From positions 1 to 43,212 of the IMG/VR virus record IMGVR_UViG_3300029448_000099: 43,212 bases of DNA; one strand, 5' to 3'. The notes below the pieces were generated by a model. The model had not been told where the DNA came from. It made no database searches and worked only from the letters and a program-made list of their open reading frames with translations. Source of the DNA: a virus. The stretch's first letter is position 1. Every line of letters starts with the position of its first letter. The position numbers and the translations under genes are program-made. This document shows, one piece after another, positions 16,988 through 26,955 of this stretch.

Positions 16988-19066
16988 ATGGCAATGTTTA
17001 AAGGCTTTAAGCCACAAGGATTACAAAAGATAGCTAACCGTATGGGTTATACAGGTAGCTTAGAAGGCTTTGACAGTTACTTACAACAAAATCCTGATAA
17101 ACAAAACATGATGAATATGTACAATCAACGTGCTGTTCAAATGGCACAAGGGGGTGCAGTACGTAGAATGCGTGAAGGTGGCACACCCGGGAATCCTGCT
17201 AGAGTTGAACAAAATCCGGGTATTGGTAATAGAAACGACAATGCTCTAATTGGTCAATTACCTCAAGCACCTAATCCTTCTGGTCAAAGACCAACATCAA
17301 CACAAGCTCAAAAACAGGCTACTGTACCTACACTAGGAACAGGTGCAGGACAGGTTGATGCTTATGGAGATGTTACTTATACAACAACAGATGAAGATGG
17401 TAATGCTGTACAGAAAACTAGACCTGCAAATGTTACAGACGTTACTGCTAAGATGGCACAAACAGGTGCAATACCTGAAGGTGCTGTCACAAAAGTTGAG
17501 AAAATACAAAAAGATTCAGACCAAGAAATAGCCACAGGAACAGGCGAAGTTGGCACACAGACAGATGCAACAGTAAGTAAGGCAGACACCACAAAGGCAG
17601 ACGATGCACAACAAGTAACTGCTGAAACATATGATGCTACAAAATCTACAGACGAAGTAAGGACAGCACTAGAAGCTAACTTACCTGCTCAGACAGACCC
17701 TGATGACCCAAGAGCTAAAGTAGTAGCTGCTCAACAAACAAAGTCTGCTGTATCCGATTTAGAGGCTGCACAAGGCAATGCCTATATAATGGAGAATCCT
17801 GTACAACGTGAGATACAGGATGGTGAATTAATTAGTGGTGTTGCAGACGCAGAAAAAGCATCTAAGTTTACAGAGCAGGTTCAAGCCGCCACAGCTACCC
17901 CATCAGAAAAAGCTACTGTACAAGGACAGTTAGCAAGTTTAACTGAAAACTTTGATGCGAATAATCCACCTGCGTGGGCAGCAGGAACTCTACGTGCTGT
18001 ACAAGGTCAGTTGGCATCTAGGGGTTTAGGTGCATCTTCACTAGCAGGTCAAGCACTTATACAAGGTGCTTTAGAATCTGCCCTACCAATAGCACAAGCT
18101 GATGCAAATACACAGGCACAGTTTGAGACACAAAACTTATCCAATAGACAGCAAAGAGCTATGCTTGCTGCACAACAACGTGCAACATTTTTAGGTCAAG
18201 AGTTTGACCAAGCGTTTCAGGCTAGAGTTCAAAATTCATCTAGAATAGGTGATATAGCTAATATGAATTTTACTGCTGAACAAAACATAGCTATGGAAAA
18301 TTCTCGTGCTGTAAACACCATGAATCTACAAAACTTATCTAACAAGCAAGCTATGGTTATGGCTGAAGCTGCCGCATTGTCACAACTAGATATGGCTAAC
18401 TTAAGTAACAATCAACAGGCTGCCGTACAGAATGCACAAAACTTTTTACAGCAGGAAATGGCTAACTTGAGTAATGAACAACAGACAGCCATGTTTAATG
18501 CACAGGCAATTAACCAATCTATTTTAACAGACCAAGCTGCTGACAATGCATCTAAACAATTCAATGCCACATCTGAAAATCAAACCAAACAATTTATGGC
18601 AAACCTAGCCAACAACGTATCTCAATTTAATGCAACACAGGCAAATGCACAGGCACAATTTAATGCAGGTGAAGAGAATACTATAGAACGTTTTAATGCA
18701 GAAGTAAGAAATCAACGTGACCAATTTAATGCTACAAATCAATTAGCTATTGCTCAAAGTAATGCAGTATGGAGAAGAGAGATAGCTACAGCAGATACTG
18801 CCGCCATTAATCGTGCTAACGAACTAAATGCGAAAGCAGTCTTAGATGTGTCAAATACTGCGTATAATAATATGTGGTCTTTTTATTCTGATACTGTTGA
18901 GTGGGCATGGAAGAGTGCTGAAAGTGAGTTAGATAGAATTAATGCAATTGCCATTGCTGAAATTAGTAAAGAGGCACAGGAATATGCTTCTAATGCTACC
19001 AAATCTGCGGCAGGTAAGAAAGCATTAGGTAGTATTATTGGTAGTATATTCTCATCTTTTGGATAG
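16988..19066 (+). CDS. Large Gln/Ala-rich virion protein with NLSN/FNA repeats
   Basis: A 692-residue protein, probably a virion-internal component. The first 70 residues include 'QGLQKIANRMGYTGSLEGF', with AQGGAVRRMREGG near 53-66. Residues about 80-300 are low-complexity and rich in T, A, Q, D and E. From about 380 to 600 it is a long helical region with recurring (A)NLSN.QQ and QFNA.....Q units, an evident repeat structure like a rod or coiled coil. A conserved C-terminal part (WRREI... NNMWSFYSDTVEWAWKSAES) ends in small residues. I recall the same repeat style in marine cyanophage and pelagiphage structural proteins near ejection-protein genes. AAGGATGAAGT precedes the ATG. Confidence 0.6.
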   Translation: MAMFKGFKPQGLQKIANRMGYTGSLEGFDSYLQQNPDKQNMMNMYNQRAVQMAQGGAVRRMREGGTPGNPARVEQNPGIGNRNDNALIGQLPQAPNPSGQRPTSTQAQKQATVPTLGTGAGQVDAYGDVTYTTTDEDGNAVQKTRPANVTDVTAKMAQTGAIPEGAVTKVEKIQKDSDQEIATGTGEVGTQTDATVSKADTTKADDAQQVTAETYDATKSTDEVRTALEANLPAQTDPDDPRAKVVAAQQTKSAVSDLEAAQGNAYIMENPVQREIQDGELISGVADAEKASKFTEQVQAATATPSEKATVQGQLASLTENFDANNPPAWAAGTLRAVQGQLASRGLGASSLAGQALIQGALESALPIAQADANTQAQFETQNLSNRQQRAMLAAQQRATFLGQEFDQAFQARVQNSSRIGDIANMNFTAEQNIAMENSRAVNTMNLQNLSNKQAMVMAEAAALSQLDMANLSNNQQAAVQNAQNFLQQEMANLSNEQQTAMFNAQAINQSILTDQAADNASKQFNATSENQTKQFMANLANNVSQFNATQANAQAQFNAGEENTIERFNAEVRNQRDQFNATNQLAIAQSNAVWRREIATADTAAINRANELNAKAVLDVSNTAYNNMWSFYSDTVEWAWKSAESELDRINAIAIAEISKEAQEYASNATKSAAGKKALGSIIGSIFSSFG

Positions 19067-19079
19067 TAAGGAAATTTAA

Positions 19080-19334
19080 ATGACACAAATGATAAATAAT
19101 GCGGCTAAAGCAACATATCTTAAGTTTGATGCACTAGCAAAAACTATGCAAGTAGCAGGTAAGTCTCCTACTAAAACTAAAAAAGCTAGTGATGTTAAAG
19201 GTTTGCTGAAAAGAATAAAACAAAAGAATGAAGACACTGAAGATAAAGGCAAAGAACAAGAACCTATAGAAGTGGCTTTAGATTACTTCATAGCTATTAG
19301 AAAACAAAGAAATATGTTAAAGCAGAAGGTATAA
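19080..19334 (+). CDS. Hypothetical basic protein
   Basis: An 84-residue, lysine-rich, helical protein with AAGGAAATTTAA before its ATG. It has no recognised domain. It belongs to the internal-virion operon, between the repeat protein and the next small conserved protein, with 4 bases to the next gene. Confidence 0.55.
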   Translation: MTQMINNAAKATYLKFDALAKTMQVAGKSPTKTKKASDVKGLLKRIKQKNEDTEDKGKEQEPIEVALDYFIAIRKQRNMLKQKV

Positions 19335-19338
19335 TATT

Positions 19339-19848
19339 ATGTATGAAAATAGACAAGAACCTACATTTGATTTACCTGTACCCGGAATGGGTATGACACA
19401 TGAGGTAGGTGCTAGACCATGGCAACAACCTGCTCAATATACAAAGATAGATGATGTTGCACAATACTACATCTCAAAAATGCAAGATGATGCTTTTGCT
19501 ACTAATGTATTAAATTTACTAGAAACAAAAATGCCTGTTACTATGATTGCTAATGCAATGCAGACAGTTAACATGATGAATGGTGTACATAGTCTTGACG
19601 TTGGTATGTTGTCATTACCTATTATTATGGAAATGTTAATGTTTATAGCTGACAGTGAAGGCATCGAGTATGTAACAGGAGTAGAAAGAAACATAGAAGC
19701 TGAACTAGAAGATACTACTATTGAGTTAGCTGTCGATAGTGCAACTAATGATACTAGCTTAATGACTCCTGAAGAAGAAATGACAAAAGAAGATACACCT
19801 ATGGCTGAAGAGACTATGCCTACAGGTTTAATGGCTAGGAGAGGTTAA
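19339..19848 (+). CDS. Conserved small virion-module protein, unknown function
   Basis: A 169-residue protein. The N-terminus has PVPGMGMTHEVGARPWQQP, a proline/glycine motif of the kind 'P.PG..LT...G..PW.QPPQ' that I recall from many marine phage proteins. A helical core follows, including 'SKMQDDAFATNVLNLLETKMP' and a hydrophobic 'DVGMLSLPIIMEMLMFIAD' segment. The C-terminus is acidic and ends in TGLMARRG, the same kind of ending as the last protein of this arm. Its stop overlaps the next ATG (TAATG). Function unknown; probably part of the ejected or internal virion proteins. Confidence 0.6.
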   Translation: MYENRQEPTFDLPVPGMGMTHEVGARPWQQPAQYTKIDDVAQYYISKMQDDAFATNVLNLLETKMPVTMIANAMQTVNMMNGVHSLDVGMLSLPIIMEMLMFIADSEGIEYVTGVERNIEAELEDTTIELAVDSATNDTSLMTPEEEMTKEDTPMAEETMPTGLMARRG

Positions 19849-21125
19849 TGGCAGACGAAGTAAAAACAGAAGAAGAAGACAACAATACTTTTGGTTTTTT
19901 TGACAATAAATATGTTAGAGGTGGTGTTGCTGCTGTTGTTGCCGCATACGCTGCTAAAAATGATCCATACCTTCTTGAAGGCTTTGCAGAAAAGATAGAT
20001 GAACTTGAGGTAGCAGATAGAGCAAGAAGAGAAAAGTTTATTGAATCTGCAACAGAATCAGCAACAAAAGAGATAGCTAGAAATAAGTTAAGGAGATTAG
20101 AAAGACGAGAAACTATTGCACCTAAAATTAAACAGGCAGTTGCGAATGGTATAAATGCTGTTGTTGCAGGTCGAGCTTACAAAGCTGGACATCTTCCTAC
20201 TCTTATGAAGTTAAAAATGGCTAATTCAGATTTAGACATAAATGGTTTATATCAAATAAGTGAAGAGAACATGCAAAAAATAAGTGGTTTTTCTGATATT
20301 GATGTTATAGAAGCCTTAGCTGGACCTACTTTAAAACTACAAAAAACATTTGATAGTCTAAAAGCTCCACGAACAATAAATCCTTTAAGAAACTTTTTAG
20401 GTGGGGGTGATGATGGAAGTGCTCAAAAAGAGATACAAGAAAGAGTAGATGCTGAAACTACATCAGATGTAGACATTAAGGATATAAACTATGATTTAGT
20501 AGAAGGTTTATCTGAAAAAGGAAGAAGAGCATTTGCTTCTACGCAGAAGGTAAGAAATATTACCACTGAACAAATTAAATCAAGTTTTACTGCAAATTTA
20601 AGTAATGCTTTAGGAGTAAAATCTAATATTACCTCTGGTGGTTTATATGTATTTGATAGCGATGATGATATAAACGAAGCATATGCTATGAAAATAGCTG
20701 ACCAGATGACTTTGGAAGCAGAAGATTTAATAACAAAAGATTTTCTGTCACCTGCTAATGCTAGATCACAAGTATATAATAAGTACTTTAAAAACGTTAA
20801 AGACAAAGGAGTACAAATAAATATGGATGTTGTAGGTCCTAAGGGATTAAAAATACTACCTGCAGGATGGACACCTGCTAAGTCTTTGGGTGGTAATACA
20901 GGCAGTAGCACAGGTGGTGGCACAGGTGGTAGTAAGACAGGTAAAGTAACATTACAGTCTTTAAAAGCACAATGGCTAAAAAAGAAAGATGACCTTTTAA
21001 AACAATATGGGAATAATAAGTTTAATTTAAAGTATAAAGCACAGATAGCATCTCAAGGTGCTGCAGTTCAAAAACAATATCAAGTATTAGGTGGTAATCC
21101 ATCTGACATAGATTTAACTCCGTAG
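19848..21125 (+). CDS. Putative internal virion protein, unknown
   Basis: A 425-residue protein translationally coupled to the preceding gene. Residues about 20-40 form a small hydrophobic Ala/Val segment (YVRGGVAAVVAAYAAK). The middle is charged and helical ('EKIDELEVADRARREKF', 'RRLERRETIAPKIKQA'). A Gly/Ser/Thr-rich linker (about 350-370) precedes a basic C-terminal helix. No enzyme motif is seen. Its position directly before the two very large terminal proteins suggests an ejection or internal core protein, as in T7 gp14-gp16 style modules. Confidence 0.5.
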   Translation: MADEVKTEEEDNNTFGFFDNKYVRGGVAAVVAAYAAKNDPYLLEGFAEKIDELEVADRARREKFIESATESATKEIARNKLRRLERRETIAPKIKQAVANGINAVVAGRAYKAGHLPTLMKLKMANSDLDINGLYQISEENMQKISGFSDIDVIEALAGPTLKLQKTFDSLKAPRTINPLRNFLGGGDDGSAQKEIQERVDAETTSDVDIKDINYDLVEGLSEKGRRAFASTQKVRNITTEQIKSSFTANLSNALGVKSNITSGGLYVFDSDDDINEAYAMKIADQMTLEAEDLITKDFLSPANARSQVYNKYFKNVKDKGVQINMDVVGPKGLKILPAGWTPAKSLGGNTGSSTGGGTGGSKTGKVTLQSLKAQWLKKKDDLLKQYGNNKFNLKYKAQIASQGAAVQKQYQVLGGNPSDIDLTP

Positions 21126-21136
21126 GTTTATAGTAC

Positions 21137-24100
21137 ATGTTAGATGCTATACAAAAACGTACTTATAATTACTTAAACGAAGAAGATAAAGTCAAAGAAA
21201 ATATCATAGAAAATGATGACTTTATTGCAGATGCTCGTGGGTTTTTAGAAAAACGTGAAGGCTATACAAAAGAAGAGTTAGCTGATAAAAACGATGTATA
21301 TGATGCATATATGGAACATTTTCGTTATCAAAACGTTAATGAAGTTACTGCTATACGTGACTTAGAATACGCACAAAATGCTAATCAGCAAGAGAAAGAA
21401 CAGTTTGCTAGACTAATAGACTTATTTGAGACACAGAAGAATGAAGGTTTTTTTGATGCTGCAGGTGACTACTTTCAAGGTATAGCATCTGCACCATCTA
21501 CATATGCAGGAATAGCAACAGGGGGTGCAGGTAAACTTGCAGCTCTTGGTGGTGTTAATTTAGCAAAAATAGGTATCAAAAAACTACTAGGAGAAGGCAT
21601 AAAGAAAAGTGCTATTCGAGCAGGTTTAACTGAAGGTGCTATAGGCACTGTACAAGGTACTGCTCAAGAAATGACTAAAGAAGAAACAGGGTATCAAGAT
21701 GATATTGATTATGGTAATATAGCATTAACAGGTGGTATCTCAGGTATTACAGGTGGTGTTATTGGAGGTGGAGCAGGAATACTCCAAACAAGACAAGCAC
21801 TTAAAGCTAAAAGCAAATTAGATGTATCACAAGCAGCAGAAAAAGCTATAGCCACAAAAGCAAATGCTAAAGCTAAAGCAACACTGAAAAAAGTAGCAAA
21901 CAACAATGAAGCAAAACGAACATATAAATATGTAAATGATAATTTAAAAGCATTAGACCCTGAGAAAGTTTTTCTTGGTCAAGGTTTGATGCGAGATATT
22001 GCTGATGCTAAAGAGTTGGGTACGTTAACAGGTAAATTGCCTACTGAGTTAGTTGAAAATATTAATGCCGCAGCTTTAGATGTATTTAAAAAAGGTAAGA
22101 TAAAAAGAAAAAAAGGACAAAGAATTACTTCAGTTCTTCAAAGAGCTATATCTGATGGAGATATAACTAGTCCAGAAATTCAAAACATATTTAAAGAATA
22201 TAATATTACAGCAGACCAATTCTCTCTAATATATAAGGCTGAATTATCTGAAGCAGGTCGAACATTAGGTGCTAGTGGAAATCTAAAACAAGCTATTACT
22301 AGTTTATCCGATGACTTAAAACTTTTAGAAAACTCAGGTGTATCTACTTTAACTGCTCGTGAAGGAAAAGAGATAGCTGAACAAGCTAAAAGTGGAACAT
22401 TTTGGAAAGACTTAGATAGAGTAAGATTAGGTGCTATGACATCTCAACCTGCTACTACAATGCGTAACAATATAAACGCAGGACTTAGAGTAGCAGTTGA
22501 TATGGGTGTAAGAGTAGCTGATAACATCTTAAACATTAGAAACCCTTTAGATGGTGTAACTGATGTAGCTAGGTTTTTATTTAATCCATATGAAGCAAAC
22601 GTTACTAGGCAATTACTAGAAAAAAATATGCCTGATACAGCACGTAAATTATTTAGAGATGCTGCAGATTTAGCATCAACCACAGGAGCAGAATCTGGTC
22701 TAGCTTCTGTCGGAACTAAATTAAATTGGCTTAACACATTATCAGATAACTTTTTTAAACAGGCTGTGTTTACAGCTTCTCTAAGAAGAAGAATTAAAGA
22801 TGCTAATCTAAAAGGATTAGGCAACGACTTTGACGAAATAATTGCAACAGGAAGATTTAATCAGATTCCTGATGATATAGTTAATAAATCAATAAAAGAC
22901 TCATTAGAATTTGTGTATCAGTCATCTTTTGAAGGTGCAGATAAAGGGATTATAGCTAGAGGAACTAGACAGTTCTTAAAGGCTCACAGAGATATGCCTT
23001 TCGTTATATCTTCTTTCATGCCTTTTCCTAGATTCATAGCTAACCAAATGAAATTTTTATATGATCATGCTCCTCTAATAGGATATTTGGGTTTAGAGAA
23101 TATAGGAAAAAAAGCAGGATTTAAGAAAGCTACGTTAGCTGGTTTTCAAGATAGTAAACTTGTCAAAGAAAAAGCTGCTAAACAGATGGCAGGTACAGCT
23201 ATGTTTATGACTGCTTTAGCATGGAGAGAACAACAGGGTGATGAGACATCATGGTTTGAGTTTAAGGATGATAAGGGTGATATAATTGATGGTAAAGCTC
23301 TGTATGGTCCTTTCGCACCTTTCATGTTGGCAGCAGATATATACTATAGATGGAGTAAATCTGATGTAGGTGGTGAAACAGATATAGGTGAAATAGCACC
23401 CACAAAAGAAAACTATGTTAGGGAAACACTACAAGCTCTTACAGGTTCACAGTTTAGAACTGGCTATGGTTTCTATGCCTTAGACAATATGATGGATGCT
23501 GCATTTGGTGAAGGTGACTTAGATGTCAAAGGAGAAAAAATACTAGGTGAGTTTATTGGAAATGTGGTTAATACATTTACCATACCATTATCTACTTTTA
23601 AAGACTTATATAGTCAATTTGATAAAGAATCACGATTTGTTCCTGAAACTAGATTAGGTGAACGAGGAGATAATAGTCTAGTAAATATTTTAGACATGGT
23701 AGCAAAAAGAGGATTTCGTGCTTTACCTGATATAGGTCCTGAATATGATCCAGCTTTAGCTGATCCAACTAAAACAGGTAGAGTAATTGCGATAAATCCA
23801 CTAGAGAAACAACTGTTTGGTTTTACTAGAAGACCTGCGAAAAATACTTTACAGGCAGAAATGGCTAAATTAAATCTTCAATATTATAATATATATAGAA
23901 GAGATAGTAGCGACTTAATTGATTTATATACAAGACATAATTTAGCTGCAGGTGGCACACAAACTAATTTAAGTGAACGAATGAAAACAGTCATTGAGTC
24001 TAAAGAGTATCAGAGAAGACCTACCCTTCAGGAGAAAAGAGATTACTTATTATCCAAAGCTAGAGAGGTAACAAATCTAGCCAAGGATAAGGCAAAAACA

Positions 24101-24370
24101 GAGTTAGAAGAAGATAGTAAAGGAACAGGAAAGATAAGTGTTGTAAAAGCACAAATTTGGAATAAAATATCAGAAAGCGACAGAAAGACATTAAACACCA
24201 TATATAAAAGATTAATGAGAGAAAACAAACTAGCTTTTGCTGATGAAGGTTCTCAAGAAATAAAAGATATAAAGTCTAACTTAAATAGAATGGTATTAAG
24301 ACCAAATGGAGAAGTTCTACCTTTATATCAATGGTCACTAGAAGTTTTAAAGAGGAGACTCGTAGACTAA
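21137..24370 (+). CDS. Large internal virion / DNA-ejection protein (predicted)
   Basis: A 1077-residue protein, the largest in the window. After a charged helical N-terminus it has glycine-rich, hydrophobic stretches near 120-150 (STYAGIATGGAGKLAALGG) and 193-216 (GNIALTGGISGITGGVIGGG). These are of the type seen in phage proteins that insert into the cell envelope on infection. The remainder is charged and helical, with a hydrophobic, aromatic block around 615-660 (FVISSFMPFPRFIANQMKFLYDH). No lytic transglycosylase or other enzyme motif was recognised. Size, position near the end of the virion arm and membrane-active segments fit a core ejection protein. Its stop overlaps the next ATG (TAATG). 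Confidence 0.6.
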   Translation: MLDAIQKRTYNYLNEEDKVKENIIENDDFIADARGFLEKREGYTKEELADKNDVYDAYMEHFRYQNVNEVTAIRDLEYAQNANQQEKEQFARLIDLFETQKNEGFFDAAGDYFQGIASAPSTYAGIATGGAGKLAALGGVNLAKIGIKKLLGEGIKKSAIRAGLTEGAIGTVQGTAQEMTKEETGYQDDIDYGNIALTGGISGITGGVIGGGAGILQTRQALKAKSKLDVSQAAEKAIATKANAKAKATLKKVANNNEAKRTYKYVNDNLKALDPEKVFLGQGLMRDIADAKELGTLTGKLPTELVENINAAALDVFKKGKIKRKKGQRITSVLQRAISDGDITSPEIQNIFKEYNITADQFSLIYKAELSEAGRTLGASGNLKQAITSLSDDLKLLENSGVSTLTAREGKEIAEQAKSGTFWKDLDRVRLGAMTSQPATTMRNNINAGLRVAVDMGVRVADNILNIRNPLDGVTDVARFLFNPYEANVTRQLLEKNMPDTARKLFRDAADLASTTGAESGLASVGTKLNWLNTLSDNFFKQAVFTASLRRRIKDANLKGLGNDFDEIIATGRFNQIPDDIVNKSIKDSLEFVYQSSFEGADKGIIARGTRQFLKAHRDMPFVISSFMPFPRFIANQMKFLYDHAPLIGYLGLENIGKKAGFKKATLAGFQDSKLVKEKAAKQMAGTAMFMTALAWREQQGDETSWFEFKDDKGDIIDGKALYGPFAPFMLAADIYYRWSKSDVGGETDIGEIAPTKENYVRETLQALTGSQFRTGYGFYALDNMMDAAFGEGDLDVKGEKILGEFIGNVVNTFTIPLSTFKDLYSQFDKESRFVPETRLGERGDNSLVNILDMVAKRGFRALPDIGPEYDPALADPTKTGRVIAINPLEKQLFGFTRRPAKNTLQAEMAKLNLQYYNIYRRDSSDLIDLYTRHNLAAGGTQTNLSERMKTVIESKEYQRRPTLQEKRDYLLSKAREVTNLAKDKAKTELEEDSKGTGKISVVKAQIWNKISESDRKTLNTIYKRLMRENKLAFADEGSQEIKDIKSNLNRMVLRPNGEVLPLYQWSLEVLKRRLVD

Positions 24371-26955
24371 TGCGTGGATTTGAATTAGGAACTGAAACAG
24401 ATAGAATGTTTGCTGATGCCGAACAGAAACGTGCAGAACGTGAAGTAGGCAAAACTCAGTTTCAAGAAGTTGTTGATGCAAGTGGTGTAAAGCCAATGAC
24501 TGCTGAAGAGTTGGCATATACAGGTGCATCTATTGCACCAATTACAGGTGACATCATTGCATATAAAGAAGCACCTGAAGATTTTGAACGTGCCTATGAA
24601 CTTTTACGAAAGGGTTACAAAGAAAAAGACTTAGTTAATCTAGGACTAGGAGCTGCTTTTGCAGGTTTAGTAACATTAGGACTAATACCCGGAGTAGGTT
24701 TTGTATCTAGAATAGGTAAAAATGCTGCTAAAGATAAAGTAAAAGATTTACTTCAAGAAGGAAACTTAGCTGAAGCTGCTGATATTATGGTTAAGTCAAG
24801 TAAAACATTTCAAGATAAAGCATTAATAAATAAACAATCGGAAGCACAACTTAAAAAGTTAGCAAAGGCTAGAATTGAACTAAAAGGTTTAAGTTATAGA
24901 GAAAAGAAAAAAGCTATAAAAAGGTTAAACAGACCTGATGACATTACTGTATATCATGGTTCTAAAGGTATGCAGGATAAGGTTGGTCCTTTGACAGGGG
25001 ATGCTCAACAAATAAAGAGTAAAAGCGATTTTCTAGATGATGAAGATGATTACACTAGTATAGTAGATAATAGACGTACTAGAAAAGATGATATAATAAC
25101 GCAAGGGTTTAGACCTTATTCAGGGGATGGAGTATTTAGGGAGAATCCTTTAGGTAATCCCCTTAATAAAAAGAGGCAAGGCTCAACTTTAAAAATAGAT
25201 AATCCTGCAGGTAAAGATGCTCTTACAGGTGAGACTTATGTAGAAAAAAAGATAAGGCAGAATAATGAATATCTAGCAACTAATCCAAATGCAGGTCCTG
25301 TAGGTTTGTATTCTGGTATAACAGGTTATGCAAAAGATATTAAGTTCGACCCAAACGAACTAAAAGGTATAAAAGGGGAAATGGGAGAAGATGCCTTTAG
25401 GATGTCAGGTGATGCTAAACTAAAGAATCCTGATGGAACATTTAGGGGTGCATTTAATAAACTAAGAGCATTAGAAAAATCAATCAACGAACAAGGTTAT
25501 AAACCCACAAACATAAAAATAACTGTTACAGAAGATGGTACACCATACATAACAGAAGGTAATCACAGGTTAGCTGAGGCTCTAAATTCAAAAAGACCTG
25601 AGATAGTAGCCGATGTAAACTACTTACGTGGTGGAGAGAATGCAGATGGTATACTCAACCCAAATCAAATAGGAATAGGAAAAGATACTCCAACTAATTT
25701 CTCAAGTCGTGAACCATTTACTGAAGCTAGAGGTCTTATGTCTAATGAGACTACAGGCTTTCATGGTGAAATAGAAGGTGTTAAATTATTATCTACGTCA
25801 CGTGATCCTAATATTTCTATGTCTCCATCTTTTACAAATCCAGACGATCTACGTAACGTTCCATCTGATATACCTGTATTAGAAAATTTAATTTATGCTG
25901 AAATCCCATATGAGTCTATGGGAAACATGAGACCTGAAACATATACAGAATTAGTAAAAGGCTTGGCAAATGATAGAGACTCTCAACAGTACTTACTTAA
26001 AAAGTATTTTAGTGACAAAACAGATGAGTTTGGAGCTGCTATGTTACCTAAGTCAGGTCACGTAGAAGCAGAATTAGCTGTGGCATTTCCTGAATACTTT
26101 AATCCTAAAGCAATATTAGATAGAGACCCAACAAAACAGAATTACAACAGAGGTGAAACACTAGTTCTTAATCCTAAGACACAGGATTATGACAGTGCTG
26201 CAATGTTACTTGAATCAAAAGATATTGGTAAAATGACTACACCTCAAAAAGTTCAGGCTGCTAAGTTAGCATACCAAAAGGCTGATACATATTTTGAAAG
26301 AATGGCTAATATAGAAGATGAAATAAAAGTTTTTAACACAATGGGTGATAAGAAGGCACTAAATAGAGCTTATGATAATGTTAAAAATACGTTAAACAGT
26401 ATGGCAGATTTAGCTAAATTTACTAGCGAATATGGTGCAAGGGGATCATACGATAAGTTTTTGATGAGAATAGGTTCTTTTGGATATGACTTTGATAAAT
26501 TAGCTAATTATTTTCCAAAAAATTCAGAGAAACGAGCTAATCTAAAACTATTATCAGTGTTGGCTAACACAGGCATGTATGGTGATGCAGAAGCAATGAA
26601 CCTTGTGCGTAAGGGATTTACACCTAAGAAAAGTGTTGATAAGGTACTTGAAACATATAGAAAAGGTTCACTGCCCGGTAGCTATCAAGGTTCTGATGAT
26701 AAGGCATTGATGAGAGCATTTTTAGAAACTGATGCAGAAGTAACTACAAAAAAAGGTGTAACTAGTAAAATGATACAAGACAGGATGGATGCACCTATTG
26801 AAGCATATCCTCAGAAAGAAGACACGATTAAACAATTAAAAAGTGCTAGAAAAAAGATTACCCCACGAGAAGCGAAAGCAATGTTATTAGAATTAACTAG
26901 TCGCTTCAATCGTGGTGGTTTAGTTAAACAAAAAGGTTTAATGGCACGTAACTAA
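24370..26955 (+). CDS. Large multidomain virion-module protein with possible ADP-ribosyltransferase and ParB/Srx-like elements
   Basis: The start is set at 24370 because the ATG overlaps the upstream stop (TAATG) behind an AGAGGAG at 24351-24357; a longer frame from 24331 lacks a site. The product is 861 residues. Residues 90-115 are hydrophobic and Gly-rich (GAAFAGLVTLGLIPGVG). Residues 192-198 read ITVYHGS, a first-motif style of ADP-ribosyltransferases. Residues 387-405 (TEDGTPYITEGNHRLAEAL) resemble a ParB/sulfiredoxin-type nucleotide-binding loop. Residues 473-479 read LLSTSRD and 564-569 HVEAEL, which would fit the STS and ExE motifs of an R-S-E-type transferase. The C-terminus is FNRGGLVKQKGLMARN. 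Such mosaics occur in phage 'polyvalent' ejected proteins. Domain calls are tentative. Confidence 0.5.
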   Translation: MRGFELGTETDRMFADAEQKRAEREVGKTQFQEVVDASGVKPMTAEELAYTGASIAPITGDIIAYKEAPEDFERAYELLRKGYKEKDLVNLGLGAAFAGLVTLGLIPGVGFVSRIGKNAAKDKVKDLLQEGNLAEAADIMVKSSKTFQDKALINKQSEAQLKKLAKARIELKGLSYREKKKAIKRLNRPDDITVYHGSKGMQDKVGPLTGDAQQIKSKSDFLDDEDDYTSIVDNRRTRKDDIITQGFRPYSGDGVFRENPLGNPLNKKRQGSTLKIDNPAGKDALTGETYVEKKIRQNNEYLATNPNAGPVGLYSGITGYAKDIKFDPNELKGIKGEMGEDAFRMSGDAKLKNPDGTFRGAFNKLRALEKSINEQGYKPTNIKITVTEDGTPYITEGNHRLAEALNSKRPEIVADVNYLRGGENADGILNPNQIGIGKDTPTNFSSREPFTEARGLMSNETTGFHGEIEGVKLLSTSRDPNISMSPSFTNPDDLRNVPSDIPVLENLIYAEIPYESMGNMRPETYTELVKGLANDRDSQQYLLKKYFSDKTDEFGAAMLPKSGHVEAELAVAFPEYFNPKAILDRDPTKQNYNRGETLVLNPKTQDYDSAAMLLESKDIGKMTTPQKVQAAKLAYQKADTYFERMANIEDEIKVFNTMGDKKALNRAYDNVKNTLNSMADLAKFTSEYGARGSYDKFLMRIGSFGYDFDKLANYFPKNSEKRANLKLLSVLANTGMYGDAEAMNLVRKGFTPKKSVDKVLETYRKGSLPGSYQGSDDKALMRAFLETDAEVTTKKGVTSKMIQDRMDAPIEAYPQKEDTIKQLKSARKKITPREAKAMLLELTSRFNRGGLVKQKGLMARN

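Noticed and set aside
20489-20923. A 144-codon minus-strand frame opposite an internal virion gene
   Set aside because: Fully antisense to a gene in a consistent operon, with no translation signals and a composition explained by the other strand.
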